A DNA stretch of 64,000 bases, taken from Orobanche coerulescens. Its lineage: Eukaryota > Streptophyta > Magnoliopsida > Lamiales > Orobanchaceae. The translations under genes and the position numbers were made by a program. The notes beneath the pieces were generated by a model. It had not been told where the DNA came from. It ran no database searches and was given only the letters and a program-made list of their open reading frames with translations. The DNA is taken from assembly GCA_033398695.1 (NCBI GenBank), contig CM065801.1, positions 7,626,001 to 7,690,000 on the forward strand, written 5' to 3'. Positions 10,701 through 21,728 of this stretch are shown here, one piece after another; the first letter of the stretch is position 1, and the number at the start of each line of letters is the position of its first letter.

Positions 10701-11110
10701 TTTAAAAACCTAATAGTAGTGAGGTACGTCCACTAGATCGACTCATCAGTTATTCTAAAATGTGTATACGTCCACATTCATTAGAATAAAAGAAACTCTA
10801 TTCCATTCTCACAGTGGGTTTCAATCGGGAAACCATTGCTACGTATATTATTGAAGCTAAGTAAGGTTCGAGGGCTCTAGATGCATACAGAGCATCGGTA
10901 ACTTAGAAGACTGCCGTTTAGGCATCAAGAATTGGGCATTACCTCGCCCTTTGATGAGTTGGGGGGACCCAATCATCGTAGTTACTGAGGTTTGTCAGGC
11001 GACTAATTCGATGAACAGAAGCCTAATTCTAAGAACATTCAAGCTCTCCTCGATTCATTTCTTAGAAAAGAGTGAAATTTCGAACCATGAGCATTCAAGC
11101 AATATTCAGT
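7720..11110 (-). pseudogene. Copia-1 pol remnant (protease, integrase, RT, RNase H)
   Basis: Fragments on the minus strand align in order with Copia-2 pol. A protease-end remnant lies near 10850-11050. The integrase zinc region (LWHDKLGHPGRSMM) is near 10650, and a CKACSLAK motif follows near 10450. The integrase-RT linker is near 9410-9520. An RT core at 8480-8662 keeps an intact catalytic YVDDM. RNase H continues toward 7720 without long open frames. Stops and frameshifts break every domain, so no polyprotein could be made. The type is known from the Copia family; exact limits are approximate. Confidence 0.7.
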
Positions 11111-11336
11111 ACTTCGAAATAAAGCTAAGAATCTAACGTAAGCAATATTAATATCTTGTTCGTGAAACAACGTTGCATCACACCATTATTGAAAAGAAAA
11201 CACCAACACAGTCGTCTTGAGGCAACTATACCAAATGTAAACGAGAAAGTAAACATAATACTAAGATTCAGTCTATAGACTGTGGCTCGTATGACTCAAT
11301 TCGACGATTGGTGACTGTGAAATTGACATAGGGGGA

Positions 11337-12253
11337 CTAGTCTAGATCATATTCCTCCATATAGTGAATTCTCCTTTTCTTTGGACTCTCTATATTTCTT
11401 GTAGTGAGATGCGACTTGCTTGCTTGCATGGCAGTTTTTGTACCATGTCCAGCATCTCCAAAGTGATAGCACGGTTCATTGCTAACTCGAGCCTTAGAGG
11501 CGATAAGATGGGTAGGTGCTATTTGGTTCATTTGGCTAGTAGAGCCGGGAGCATCAAGTCTTCACATTACATTGGAAGAACCCCCACGTCCTTGACCACG
11601 AAGCCTATCATGTCCAGTCCCCTATTCATTGGGGTAGTTTCCATCTTTCACTTTGCCATAATTGGCCTTGAGAATTTTCTTTGTCCCAAACGACACTTCG
11701 TTATGCCTCTCAGCCACTTGCAGTAGGTTGATTAGCTTACTGAAGGTAGTGATGTGTTTATTATCATGCTCTAGCCTATACTGGTTCGTTAGTATTAGGG
11801 CCGAAGTAGGGAAGATGGAAAGGGTTTTCTGGATTATGTCATCTTCTGTGACGTTCTTCCCACAAAAATTTAGGCGTGCCTTGAGGCGGAGAATATCTTT
11901 GTTGAAATCGTTGATCCGTTTATATTCAAGCAAGTGGATTTCATTCCACTGCACGGTCAACTCTGGGAGCAAAGTTTGTCAATGTTCCCAAATTGGCCCT
12001 TAAGGGCATTCCACAGTTCTTTAGGGAATTTCAACCGTAGATATTCCTATCTCAGGCTGGGTTCGATGTGTCACCTAAGGAATATAAGTGCACTCGCTTT
12101 GATCTTGTCAGACGGTACTTGGTCTGTGGTGTTAAGGAGCGTACCACTATATTCTTTAGTGATAAATGTGGTCTTAATGTAGGAGACCCATCTATGGTAC
12201 TCAAGCTCTTTTGAGTCCAATATGTCAAATTTGAGACGAGTTGGATAAGCTAT
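11337..12253 (-). pseudogene. Copia-1 gag remnant
   Basis: Three minus-strand blocks (12253-12071, 11972-11622, 11531-11337) resemble the Copia-2 Gag: an N-terminal FDIL...EYHRWVS segment, a middle segment with YRLEHDNKHITTFSKLINLL, and a C-terminal zinc-knuckle region. The knuckle has lost two ligands: it reads CYHFGDAGHGTKTA, lacking the second and last Cys. The expected start codon at 12251-12253 is ATA instead of ATG and follows an acceptor-like TTTTTCTTGTATTAAG. Frameshifts separate the blocks. Only about 230 bp separate gag from pol, unlike Copia-2. Confidence 0.7.
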
Positions 12254-13571
12254 CTTAATACAAGAAAAAGGAAAATGATTTTTCACAGTATATCATGAGT
12301 ACTTTCCATGATAAAATTTTCAATAATGTGAGCATTATTATTTTTCGGAACCAAGATATGGTCAATAAATTACTTTCGATGCTATTGAAGGATTACCAAT
12401 GAAATTACTTTATCACGGTTCGAGTTGATATAAGCAGTAGAAATAAGTTCTCTAGGTTCTACTAATGATGAACCTAATACACATGCCATAACTAACGATG
12501 CATGCAAAATATATATATAATTATAGATATAATCACATAGCCCTATGAATATATCTATACACGTATAAATGCAGTCAAAGAGGTATCTTATGCCGCAATA
12601 ATTATTAATTCAACATGAATTTATTTTAATTCAAGTTGCTTAAGCAATTTATTTTAATTTAGTTAAAATTATGAATGCATCATGCTTTTGGTTTAATTAA
12701 GCATAAATAAATTCGGAGTATAATATGCAATTAATAGTAATTAAAAGCATTTATTCGCACATTGCAGATAGTAGGGCTCGTATTTGTGCACCTACTTGGC
12801 GTTTGTGGAAGAGAAAAAAAATCTAATTTTGGTGAAGCTGTGGTCAACCGGGCGAACTCCAAGCGGGTCAGCGATTGGACTGAAAAATGGGTCGCACTTC
12901 AACTGGATCGGATCTGCAGGCCCATATTTGCTTTACAGCGTCCGATCGTTCTTCGCGAGAGCCGGCGAAACGGTCTGCACCTTCAGTATGCCGATGGGGC
13001 GAGGCGGAGCCTTGGGCTCTATTGCGGGGGGTGTCGCGGTGGACTTAGCCGTGCCCATCAAAGATCGGCTCTTATTGCCAAAAATCCTCGCTGAAAAGGC
13101 CATTATTTGTTTGATTTTCTTCTTCCTTCGAGAGAATGAAGAGAACTCCGGTAAAGTACCAGCGATCTGGTGTATGGTGCGTTAGGGAAGGTGAAGCAGC
13201 CAAAAGCTAGGGTTGATGGCCGGTGGTGGCGAGGCTTTGAAGAAGGTGGTTGAAAACGGAGCAGGTCGCGGTCGAGTTTGGTGCGAGAGACGGCGGGATG
13301 AGTCGCGGACGGGCAGCGATCTATTTCAATTGGGTTCGAGTCGCGTGAGTCGGCCGGATGTTTCAGTAGGGAGGCGGGCGACCAGAGGTTAGGGGATGAA
13401 GGTGACGTGACCGGTCGAGGAAGGAGATGAAGGTGGGCGGCGGTTTGCAGGGCAGGGGGTGGCGGCTAGGGTTTCTGGTAGCCAATTTTTCTTGTTTTCT
13501 TGTTTTTTTTTTTTTTTGGAATTTTTCAGAAAATCGGGATTTGCTCAGGTGGGAACTACGTGCTGATAACG
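12254..13571 (-). other. Copia-1 leader and primer-binding-like site
   Basis: About 1.3 kb of non-coding sequence between the 5' LTR and gag. Next to the LTR the minus strand reads CGTTATCAGCACGTAG, identical to the same position in Copia-2 and Copia-3. The part at 12760-13560 is GC-rich and contains open frames without motifs; the part at 12290-12760 is AT-rich. Confidence 0.75.
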
Positions 13572-13739
13572 TGTTGAAGGGAAAATAACTTGAGACAAGA
13601 AAGTAGGACAAAGTGTTGTATTATTCCATCATTGAGATCCCTTAATTGTGCCAAGATATACAAACAGCCACCAAATCCTATCTAGGAAAGCCCATAAACT
13701 AACAGACTTAGGCACATAATGGGTATTATTCCTTTAACA
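13572..13739 (-). repeat. Copia-1 5' LTR
   Basis: TGTTGAAGGG...CTTTAACA, 168 bp, almost identical to the LTR at 6901 apart from one rearranged block. Followed by the AATCT duplication. Confidence 0.93.
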
Positions 13740-14284
13740 AATCTTCATTTAATTCTTTTATATTCCATTGTATTCCTTTACCTTCTGCTATTTCCATTAT
13801 CCTCTTTGAACCGAGCACACTCGTGATTTTTTTTTTTCTTCTGCAAGGTAAAAGGGGAGGATACGTGTAAGGAAGCACTCCACAAAGAAAAACAAAAAGT
13901 CGGTATTTTTTTTTTCTTGCGTGCGCCAAACGCTAAGTAAGAAAACGTGGCCATAAAATGTGTCCCCACTTTCTTTAACAACCACGTGTTTTGTCATTTT
14001 TCGGATAAAAAAATCCTATTAAAATTGGGCAATAAATCTTACTATATTTTAAATAATGTCATTTAAATTTTTTTTAACTTTTCAAAATAGACGTCACTTT
14101 AATTTTTTTCTTCGATTAATTCCAACATAAATCTTAATTGACTCGCCTTAAAATTCACATTTTTACTCTTTATTAATTATAAATCATTATTTATTAGGGA
14201 TGAATTTTGGCATAATTTTTTTTCTTAATTTACGAGTTATTTAAAGCAAGAGGTAGTATTTATTTTACCCTAAAATAAAATATT
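13740..14284. other. Spacer between Copia-1 and Copia-2, no gene seen
   Basis: The first 80 bp probably complete the Tourist-like MITE split by Copia-1. The rest is AT-rich with short poly(T) runs and no coding motif. Bases 14280-14284 (ATATT) are the Copia-2 target duplication. Confidence 0.5.
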
Positions 14285-14516
14285 TGTTCCGGGAAATCCT
14301 TCCCGTATTGGTGTCTTACCTAATACTGGTTGTAGGGGGATAAGAGTTATGGAAGGTTCTAGACTCTTCCATAAGTAGTAGGATCCTATTAGATGTCTTA
14401 CCTTAACTAGGAATCATATGTATGGAAGGAATCTCTTTGTAATGCCTATATAAAGGCCTCTCTATTCATTGTTATCAATACAATTGATTTGTTGTCTTTT
14501 ACTTTCTCCTTAAACA
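14285..14516 (+). repeat. Copia-2 5' LTR
   Basis: 232 bp, TGTTCC...TAAACA. Contains CCTATATAAAGGCC near 14450, a strong TATA-box candidate (TATATAAAG), placing the U3/R border around 14480. A short inverted repeat GGGAAATCC...GTATTGG opens the LTR. Confidence 0.95.
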
Positions 14517-15527
14517 CGTTATCAGCACGTAGCTCGAACGAAAGAAAAAAAAAATCGGCCAGCCTGCCGCCACCCGCTGCCAGCCGCCGACTGTTCAGTT
14601 GCCACCGCCGCCAAGCACCACCGCCATCGCAACCACCGCCAATGCTTAGTGCCACTGGCCACGCCACCACCGCCAGAGCCGCCGCCAAAGACAACTGCTG
14701 CCCAGCTGCCGCCGCTAAGCACCGCCGCTACCTACCAGCTGGCCGCCACCACCGCCGTAGCCGCCGCCAAGACAATGCTGCCGCCAAGCACCGCCGGCCA
14801 TTGCCGCTTGTCGCCGCGCCACGACACCGTCGTCCAGAGCCGCCGCCGGACCACCGCTCCAGCCGGAACATCGTCGCCGATCCAGTCCAGCCGGAAAGCC
14901 GCCGCCGATCCAGTCCAGCCGAAACATCATTGCCGGACCGCCGCCGCCAACCGCCGCCGGCCAGCTCCAGCCCAGCCAAGTCCGACCCGGTTCTGAATCT
15001 CGGACCAAAACCCGAACATCAACTTATCTTCGGAAGCCGCCAAAATTGCGCCTCCGGTTTCACGTCGTCGCATCGAGTACCAACCGGTAGATCGAAGCAC
15101 ACCACAAATTCAGCACGTGCCTAATTTTATAATCGAGGTAATTATCTGACTTGTCCCTATTTCAATTCTCTCCTTTTGGGAATTTTTATTTTGGGGACAC
15201 GGGTCTTTGGGTTCTTTATCTCGCACGCTACTTTGCGGTGGATGAGACCACGAGAGAAGTTGGTATCTCTGCGTGTCGAAGAAAACTGTGTGACGGTCCT
15301 GGGGGAGTCACGGAATTGTTGAAAGTCGATACTTGTGGTTGTTTCATACACCACGTATCTGGGTGCGATCTGATATCGCCGTTTTTTGTCAACTTTACTA
15401 AACAAAAATTAAGGGAAATAAATCGAGTAACGGTTAAGTTACACGCTTTTAAAAGCATCGATTGTGACCGTTTACATTGTCACTGAAAATCCAACAAGAC
15501 TAACTTCCTCTTGTTTATATCTTGTAG
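14517..15527 (+). other. Copia-2 leader with primer-binding-like site and candidate leader intron
   Basis: It begins CGTTATCAGCACGTAG next to the LTR, shared exactly with Copia-1 and Copia-3. Bases 14560-14990 are GC-rich with CCGCCA-type low complexity. A donor-like CGAG/GTAATT lies at 15134-15143, and an acceptor context with CTAAC, a T-rich tract and TTGTAG ends exactly at 15527, directly before the gag ATG. An intron of about 390 bp (15138-15527) is therefore plausible. The segment 15180-15400 is well conserved in the Copia-3 leader although non-coding. Confidence 0.65.
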
Positions 15528-16607
15528 ATGGCACAAAGCTCCAATGTTCATCCGGAGTTCGACATCTTTGACCATACTGGTAAGGAGTACCATAGGTGGG
15601 TCTCAGATGTTCGTTTGGCGTTCGTCGATAAGAGATTTACCACCACCATCTTTCCCTCTAACGAGCCTACCGCTCAAGAACCGAGCGAGAAAACCAAGGC
15701 TGATGCACTGATGTACTTGCGTAGACATATACATCCGTTGTTGAAAAAGTATTATATGAATTTGCAAACCCCGAAAGAACTATGGGATACACTCGAACAA
15801 CGATTTAATAATGTGCATGATCAGCGCTTCCCCGAATTGCAACTTCAATGGGAGCAAATCTGATTTTTGGATTATGCGAATGTGGAGGCCTATAATCAAG
15901 CCATCCTCGATCTTCGCGCTGATCTTAGTTTTTATGGTGTCAAGAAGTCTGATCAAGATTTGATCGAAAAGACTCTTAACATGTTTCCCGTGGGAGCAAG
16001 TGTGATTGCTCATCAGCTGCGCGTTGCCTACGAGGAAGGGAGAATTAAAAACTTTAGTGACCTTATCTCCCACCTCGCGAAAAAAGAAAGGCAACATGAG
16101 ATTATTCTCAATAGTAATGCGCGCCCAGCTGGTACGAAGCCGATTCCGGAAGTGAATCAAGCTACCCACAGGAAAGCACCACGATAAAATAGAAAAGGTA
16201 ACGCTACTCAGTTTTTGCAAGCACCACGGATGCATGACTCGAGCAAGCGAGGGAAAAAACGAGGTCGTCGTTCCAATGTGTGGAAGAGGCAAGGTGGCTC
16301 GGCCACGGGACCTAGTGGAACCCAACCACGTGGACTGCCTCCTGCCGCCGGGAATGGAACCACTCCAAAGGAAGGCCGGAATTGCTATACTTGCGGATCG
16401 AAGAAGCATACTTACCGCAATTGCAAAGCGCCAAAGAACATCCAAGCTTACTACAAGCACTATAAACAATATTTGACTCAAGAGTCAAATTACATGGAAG
16501 AAGATAATGAGAATACGGAGGTGAACCATACTGAGAACCAGACTGAGATCCCTCCTCTCACCATTGCAGACAAAGACCAACATATGGATGTTGCCGACTT
16601 TGACTAG
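15528..16607 (+). pseudogene. Copia-2 gag (two in-frame stops)
   Basis: A single frame of 360 codons from an ATG at 15528 to TAG at 16605-16607, interrupted by in-frame TGA at 15861 and TAA at 16185. The N-terminal part has HPEFDIFDHTGKEYHRWVS, typical of Copia Gag capsid regions. A basic region follows at 16200-16300, then a CCHC zinc knuckle CYTCGSKKHTYRNC near 16380-16425 with all four ligands. The acidic tail ends before the spacer. Gag would form the capsid and bind the element RNA. The same frame runs throughout, so only the two stops inactivate it. The first could be a C-to-T change at a CGA codon, which is inferred. Confidence 0.85.
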
Positions 16608-17447
16608 ATCATTGTATTTTGACTAGTTTTACGCTTTGGTTATGTTTTATCTTGTTTCTAGTTTCCGAGAACTACTTTGGATTTTCATGAATGTAATAAA
16701 GTTGGACATGATGAATAAACTTCTTTTAATTGCTGTGATTGTGCAAAAACGAATTTTATTTTCCCTTCGTAAGCATGTTTGGTTTATCACAAAACAATTG
16801 CTCAGTAAATGAATTGCTTGGTTAAATTTGATACATTGGTGGATTTCATCAAAACTTTTGATCAAGACTAGGCGCATCCTCCTTGGTATTTGTTTATGCT
16901 TTGAAAGTTCAAACGGAATCAGTGGTTTTTTAACGTTTAGTCAGACCGACATTCCTACTTTCTCTGCAAGTCTACCAAGTTGGAGTTACCGAAAGGATCA
17001 TTAGTCGAGATATAAATCGAACACCAAGATGCGTTTTGAAGTATTTAAACGCTCCTATGGCCATATTGCCATAGTATTGTATCAACAATAATGCCTTTGA
17101 AAAAGGCTTCAACCTTGCTCTATCACTCAACAATAGGGAAATACCAAAATAGCAACTTGAAACGAGCACTGAGATCTGAGTTTAATGATCTAGAAAGTGC
17201 ACGACCTATGGACAGAAAGATACGGAAGTCTAGTTTCCAGAACAACTGACCGTCCATCCATAGCCTTCTTAACGAAGCAGTTATTGTTGTTTTAGTAAAC
17301 AAAGGTCAAGCTGCGCGGAAAATATTTCCAGCGATTGTGCTAACTTTGATCCTAACCAACTTGGTCGAATTTCCCCAAACTCGAAGTTAATGAGTTTTCG
17401 CTATGTCTTTAATCACAAGACTAATCGAGTTTCATGTCTTATTGTAG
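16608..17447 (+). other. Copia-2 gag-pol spacer, conserved non-coding block
   Basis: 840 bp with stops in every frame separate the gag stop from the pol ATG, unusual for Copia elements that normally carry one gag-pol frame. From about 16790 on, the sequence is strongly similar to the minus strand of Copia-3 at 55450-54950 (for example AGGCGCATCCTCCTTGG and CAAGCTGCGCGGAA). It ends AAGACTAAT, T-rich, ATTGTAG and then the pol ATG, a near copy of the sequence before the gag ATG. Confidence 0.75.
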
Positions 17448-20400
17448 ATGTCTCGTGGTGAAATTGAGTGCCTTGCTGATAGTGGAACAACCCACACTAT
17501 TCTTCGGAATAGGCAATTATTCAAGGATATTGTGCCATATATATCCTCAGTGACAACAATGACTGGTTCCTCCCAAGTAATTCAAGGGAGGGGACCTGCT
17601 CATTTCTTGCTACCTAATGGTACGCATATTAATGTCACAAATGCTCTCTATGCCCCAAGAGCAAACTGAACCTTGCTAAGCTTTATGGACATCCGTACCA
17701 ACGATTATCACATTGATACACATTGTGAGAATGGGACAGAATTTTTGTGTGTTACTCTGGCAGAATGCGGAAGACGCCGCGTTCTCGAGAAACTTATGAG
17801 TCTAAGTAGTGGTTTATACTAGACTACAATAAGGGTTATTGAATCATATGCTGTGAGTCACGAACTGTGTGATTCCGAAGCATACCAACTATGGCATGAC
17901 CGACTCGGTCACCCTGGACGCGACATGATGATTCGCATTTTGAAAAACTCACATGGTCATCCGTTTTTCAAGTCCAGAAAACGATTGGAAGCACCACTCG
18001 ATATCGGCATTGATGTGAGTGAGCTTGATACCGTATCACCGGGACTAAAGATCGCACGCCCTGATAAGGTTGACGGTGCATCTCTCATAAATCCCGAGGC
18101 TTCCGTGGCAATTTCCAATGCCCATAAATCGTTTTGTAAAGCCTGTTCACTAGCAAAGTTGATACCATCTCCGTCCTTTGCTAAAGACTCAACACAAAAT
18201 ATTCGCTTCTTACAAAGAATTCAAGGGGACATATGTGGACCTATTCAGCCAGAGTGCGGACCATTCAGATATTTTATGGTTCTGGTTGATGCATCGACGC
18301 GATGGTCACACGTCGCTCTGCTATCCACGAGAAACGCTGCATTTGCTAAACTCCTAGCACAAATCATCAAGTTACGGGCTAACCACCCCGACTTTCCAAT
18401 CTCGTCATTAAGATTGGACAATGCTGGTGAGTTTACGTCAAAGTCTTTTGACGACTATTGCATGTCGATTGGGATTGAAGTTGAACATCCCGACCCCCAT
18501 GTTCATTCGCATAATGGCCTTGCCGAGGCTATGATTAAGCGGTTACAGCTTATCGCCCGAGCATTGGTATTGCGCACTAACTTGCCGATTTCTGCCTGGG
18601 GTTATGCAATTTTGCATGCGGCTATACTTATTCGCTTTCGACCCACTGCCAATCAACCGTTTAGTGCGTACCAGTTGGTAACTAGATATGAACCTGATAT
18701 TTCACACTTACGCATTTTTGGTTGTGCAGTCTATGTGCCAATTACGCCTCCACAGCGTACTAAAATGGGTCCGCAAAGACGATTAGGTATATATGTTGGC
18801 TATGAATCGTCTAAAATTGTCCGCTATTTGGAACCTTTGACAGGAGATCTGTTTACTGCAAGATTTGCAGACTGTCACTTTGATGAGACAAACTTCCCGT
18901 CGTTAGGGGGAGAGAGGAATCGAACGATTCCAGTTGAACGCCAGGAAATTGTCTGGTGTGCTCCCTCCTTGCCTCATCAAGTCCCCGCACAGCTCAATCC
19001 GAGCTAGAAGTGCAACATATTCTCAGTCTTCAGAAAGTTGCGGATTCGATGCCCGACAGCTTTACTGATACTGCGAAAGTGACAAGATCTATATTCCCAC
19101 TGCGAATATTCCTGCAAGGTTAGAAGTCCCAGTTATAGGGCAAGGTTCATCCGCTCAAAGGAATGATGCCTCCGACGTCAACCTTAGTGGAGGGACGGCT
19201 GCTTCGGCTGCTCTTATCCCTGCTCGAAAGAGGGGGAGGCTAGTGGGTAGAAAGGAGACCGAACCTCGAAAGAGAATAGGAACGGAGGCACAAAATCCTC
19301 TCATCATCGACACAGTGACTCCGTCACACGAGATTATCTCTGACTACGGATATGTCCTCGAATCAATAATGGAGCAATCGACGGACGCGTCAGAAACTTT
19401 GTTGATGTCAGAAAATAAAAAAATCTCGATGCAATGTACGAGTGAATACGTACTATTGGACAGGTCGTCCACGCTAGTCGATGATGTTTTTGCCTACTCC
19501 GTCGCTCAAGACATTATTGAAGACGACGACGCTGAGCCGCGCTCGGTTGCTGAGTGTCAACAACGAGCCGATTGGCCGAAATGGAAAGATGCAATGTAGG
19601 CTGAACTAGACTCAATGGCTAAACGTGAGGTATTTGGCCGTATCGAGCCAATACCCATGGACGTTAAGCCAGTTGGACATAAGTGGGTCTTTGTTCGTAA
19701 ACGCAATGATAAGGATGAGGTCATGCGTTACAAAGCGAGACTAGTTGCCCAAGGCTTCTCGCAGCGCCCTGGCATTGACTACGAGGAGACGTATTCTCCC
19801 GTTATGGACATCATCACTTTCCGCTACTTAGTCAGTTTGGCAGTGTCCGAAAAACTGAACATGCAGCTTATGGATGTGGTTACAGCGTATCTTTATGGGG
19901 ATCTAGATACGGATATCTATATGAAAGTCCCCGAAGGGATTTCATTGCCCAAATCAAGTAGCTCTAAACCACGGAGCGCTTACGCTATGAAATTGCGTCG
20001 TTCACTATATGGGTTGAAACAATCTGGAAGGATGTGCTACAACCGCCTAAGTGAATACTTGGTTGGGAAGGGATACGAGAACAGTGACATCTGTCCATGC
20101 ATCTTCGTGAAAAGAACAGATACAGGATTCGTGATTGTATCCGTCTATGTAAATGACATGAATGTTATCGGTACCATAGATGAGGTCAATGAAACGTCCC
20201 GCTACCTTAAATCTGAATTCGAGATGAAAGACCTGGGGAGGACTCGATCCTGCTTGGGCTTAGAGCTAGAACATCGAGATGATGGCATACTCATTCATCA
20301 GTCTGCCTATGTCCACAAAATGCTCAGGCGATTTAGTATGGACAAGGCACATCCTCTTGCTACCTCCATGATTGGTCGAAGTCTGGAAATGAACAAGGAT

Positions 20401-21291
20401 CCGTTTCGTCCCAAAGAGGAGGATGAAGAGGTCTTTGGAGCAGAAACACCGTAGTTTAGCGCAATCGGTGCGTTGTTGTATCTGGCTCAATGTACTCATC
20501 CAGACATCGCATTCTCTGTGAATCTGTTAATGAGATTTAGCTCCGCTCCCACGATAAGGCATTGGAATTGAGTAAAACACATCTTTCGATACTTGAAAGG
20601 CTCCAGTGACCTTGGATTGTTCTTTCCCTACGCAAGAGAGAGCGATATTCCGAAAGGAACTGTTGAGGTTAAGACGATGCATACCGACCGTCGATATTCC
20701 TCTGATATTGCAGCTAAGCATGGTAGCTTGACTACCAGAAGTGCTAATGCGGGCAAGCTTACCCCTTATGCAGAGAATTCTAACGACACGTTAGTTGGAT
20801 TTGCTGATGCCGATTATCTCTCTGACCCGCATAAAGGATGTTCCCAAACTGGTTATGTATTCACTATTGGGAATACGGCGATATCTTGGCGATCTACCAA
20901 GCAGATCCTGGTTGCTACTTCCTCGAACCATGCAGAAATAATTGCATTGCACGAATCCGTAAGGGAGTGCATTTGGCTCCGGTCAGTCATAGACCATATA
21001 CGAGGAACGTGTGGATTAGATCCCACTACAGCATTCCCTACTTGCATCTTTGAGGACAATGCGGCATGCATTGAGCAGATGAAGTTAGGTTTCATAAAGG
21101 GTGACAATACCAAGCATATTGTGCCAAAGTTCTTTTATAATCAGCAACAGCAGAAATTGCTGAATATCGAAGTGAAACAAGTGAGTTCCGATGAGAATAT
21201 CGCAGACTTGTTCACTAAGTCTCTGCCGAAATCTACATTTGAGAAACATGTAAGAAGCATCGACACGTGTCGATTATCCGAGCTCAACTAA
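17448..21291 (+). pseudogene. Copia-2 pol (protease, integrase, RT, RNase H), broken
   Basis: ATG at 17448 opens a separate pol. Protease: LADSGTTHTIL (17478 on). Integrase: zinc region [14 protein letters not shown] and CKACSLAK, core D in QGDICGP, D in LRLDNAGEF, E in NGLAEAMIK (17890-18560), then FGCAVYVPITPPQRTKMGPQ. RT (19640-20450): KARLVAQGFSQ, DVVTAYLYGDL, SLYGLKQSGRMCYN, but the catalytic motif reads YVNDM, not YVDDM. RNase H (20790-21230): FADADYLSDPHKGCSQ, HAEIIALHE, EDNAACI. In-frame stops lie at 17667, 17820, 19597, 20452 and 20571, and a frame change occurs between 19007 and 19243. Pol is therefore non-functional, yet most residues are well preserved. Confidence 0.88.
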
Positions 21292-21496
21292 TGATAGCTC
21301 GATAGAATGAGCTGTCATGTATACCTCAGGGAGAGTATACTTCACATGATTATGACATTTGTAGTTGGTGCGTTGCGCTCTTTTTCCTCACCAAAGTCTT
21401 TGTTTTTCCCACGGGGTTTTATTTGACTTGGAAAGGTTTTTTACCGAGGCAACACCTTGTGCATCATGTTAGTATTAGTGTTCGACACAGGGGGAG
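21292..21496 (+). other. Copia-2 3' UTR with one copy of the conserved motif and polypurine tract
   Basis: Contains GTTGCGCTCTTTTTCC, TTTTTCCCACGGGGTTTT, GGAAAGGTTTTTTACC and GAGGCAAC in order, the single Copia-2 copy of the motif repeated four times in Copia-1 and three times in Copia-3. The polypurine tract CAGGGGGAG directly precedes the 3' LTR. Confidence 0.8.
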
Positions 21497-21728
21497 TGTT
21501 CCGGGAAATCCTTCCCGTATTGGTGTCTTACCTAATACTGGTTGTAGAGGGATAAGAGTTATGGAAGGTTCTAGACTATTCCATAAGTAGTAGGATCCTG
21601 TTAGATGTCTTACCTTAACTAGGAATCCTATGTATGGAAGAAATCTCTTTGTAATGCCTATATAAAGGCCCCTCTATTCATTGTTATCAATACAATTGAT
21701 TTGGTGTCTTTTACTTTCTCCTTAAACA
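21497..21728 (+). repeat. Copia-2 3' LTR
   Basis: 232 bp, seven substitutions relative to the 5' LTR by manual count and no indels, then the ATATT duplication. Confidence 0.95.

Larger units (their letters stand above)
6901..13739 (-). mobile_element. Copia-1: complete Ty1/Copia LTR retrotransposon, decayed
   Basis: 6,839 bp bounded by short LTRs (174 and 168 bp) with TG...CA ends and a perfect 5-bp duplication AATCT (6896-6900, 13740-13744). Minus-strand order is LTR, primer-site, long leader, gag, pol, 3' UTR repeats, polypurine tract, LTR. Domain order IN before RT places it in Copia. Sequence blocks in gag, integrase and the 3' UTR match Copia-2 and Copia-3. The lineage resembles Bianca by my recollection, unverified. 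The coding region has many frameshifts and stops. Confidence 0.92.
14285..21728 (+). mobile_element. Copia-2: complete Ty1/Copia LTR retrotransposon, recently decayed
   Basis: 7,444 bp with 232-bp LTRs (TGTTCCGGGA...CCTTAAACA) and a perfect duplication ATATT on both sides. Order: LTR, primer-site, 1-kb leader, gag, 840-bp spacer, pol (PR-IN-RT-RH), 3' UTR motif, polypurine tract ACAGGGGGAG, LTR. By eye the two LTRs differ at 7 of 232 positions (about 3%). It is the best preserved of three sibling Copia elements here. The lineage resembles Bianca, from memory and not checked. Confidence 0.95.

Noticed and set aside
14489..15124. Long open frame of about 210 codons, Pro/Arg/Ala-rich
   Set aside because: It starts inside the Copia-2 LTR without an ATG, is built on CCGCCA low complexity, and similar open frames exist in other frames and on the other strand. 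It is leader sequence.
15780..16481. Minus-strand open frame of 233 codons
   Set aside because: Antisense of Copia-2 gag; the plus strand carries the recognisable zinc knuckle.
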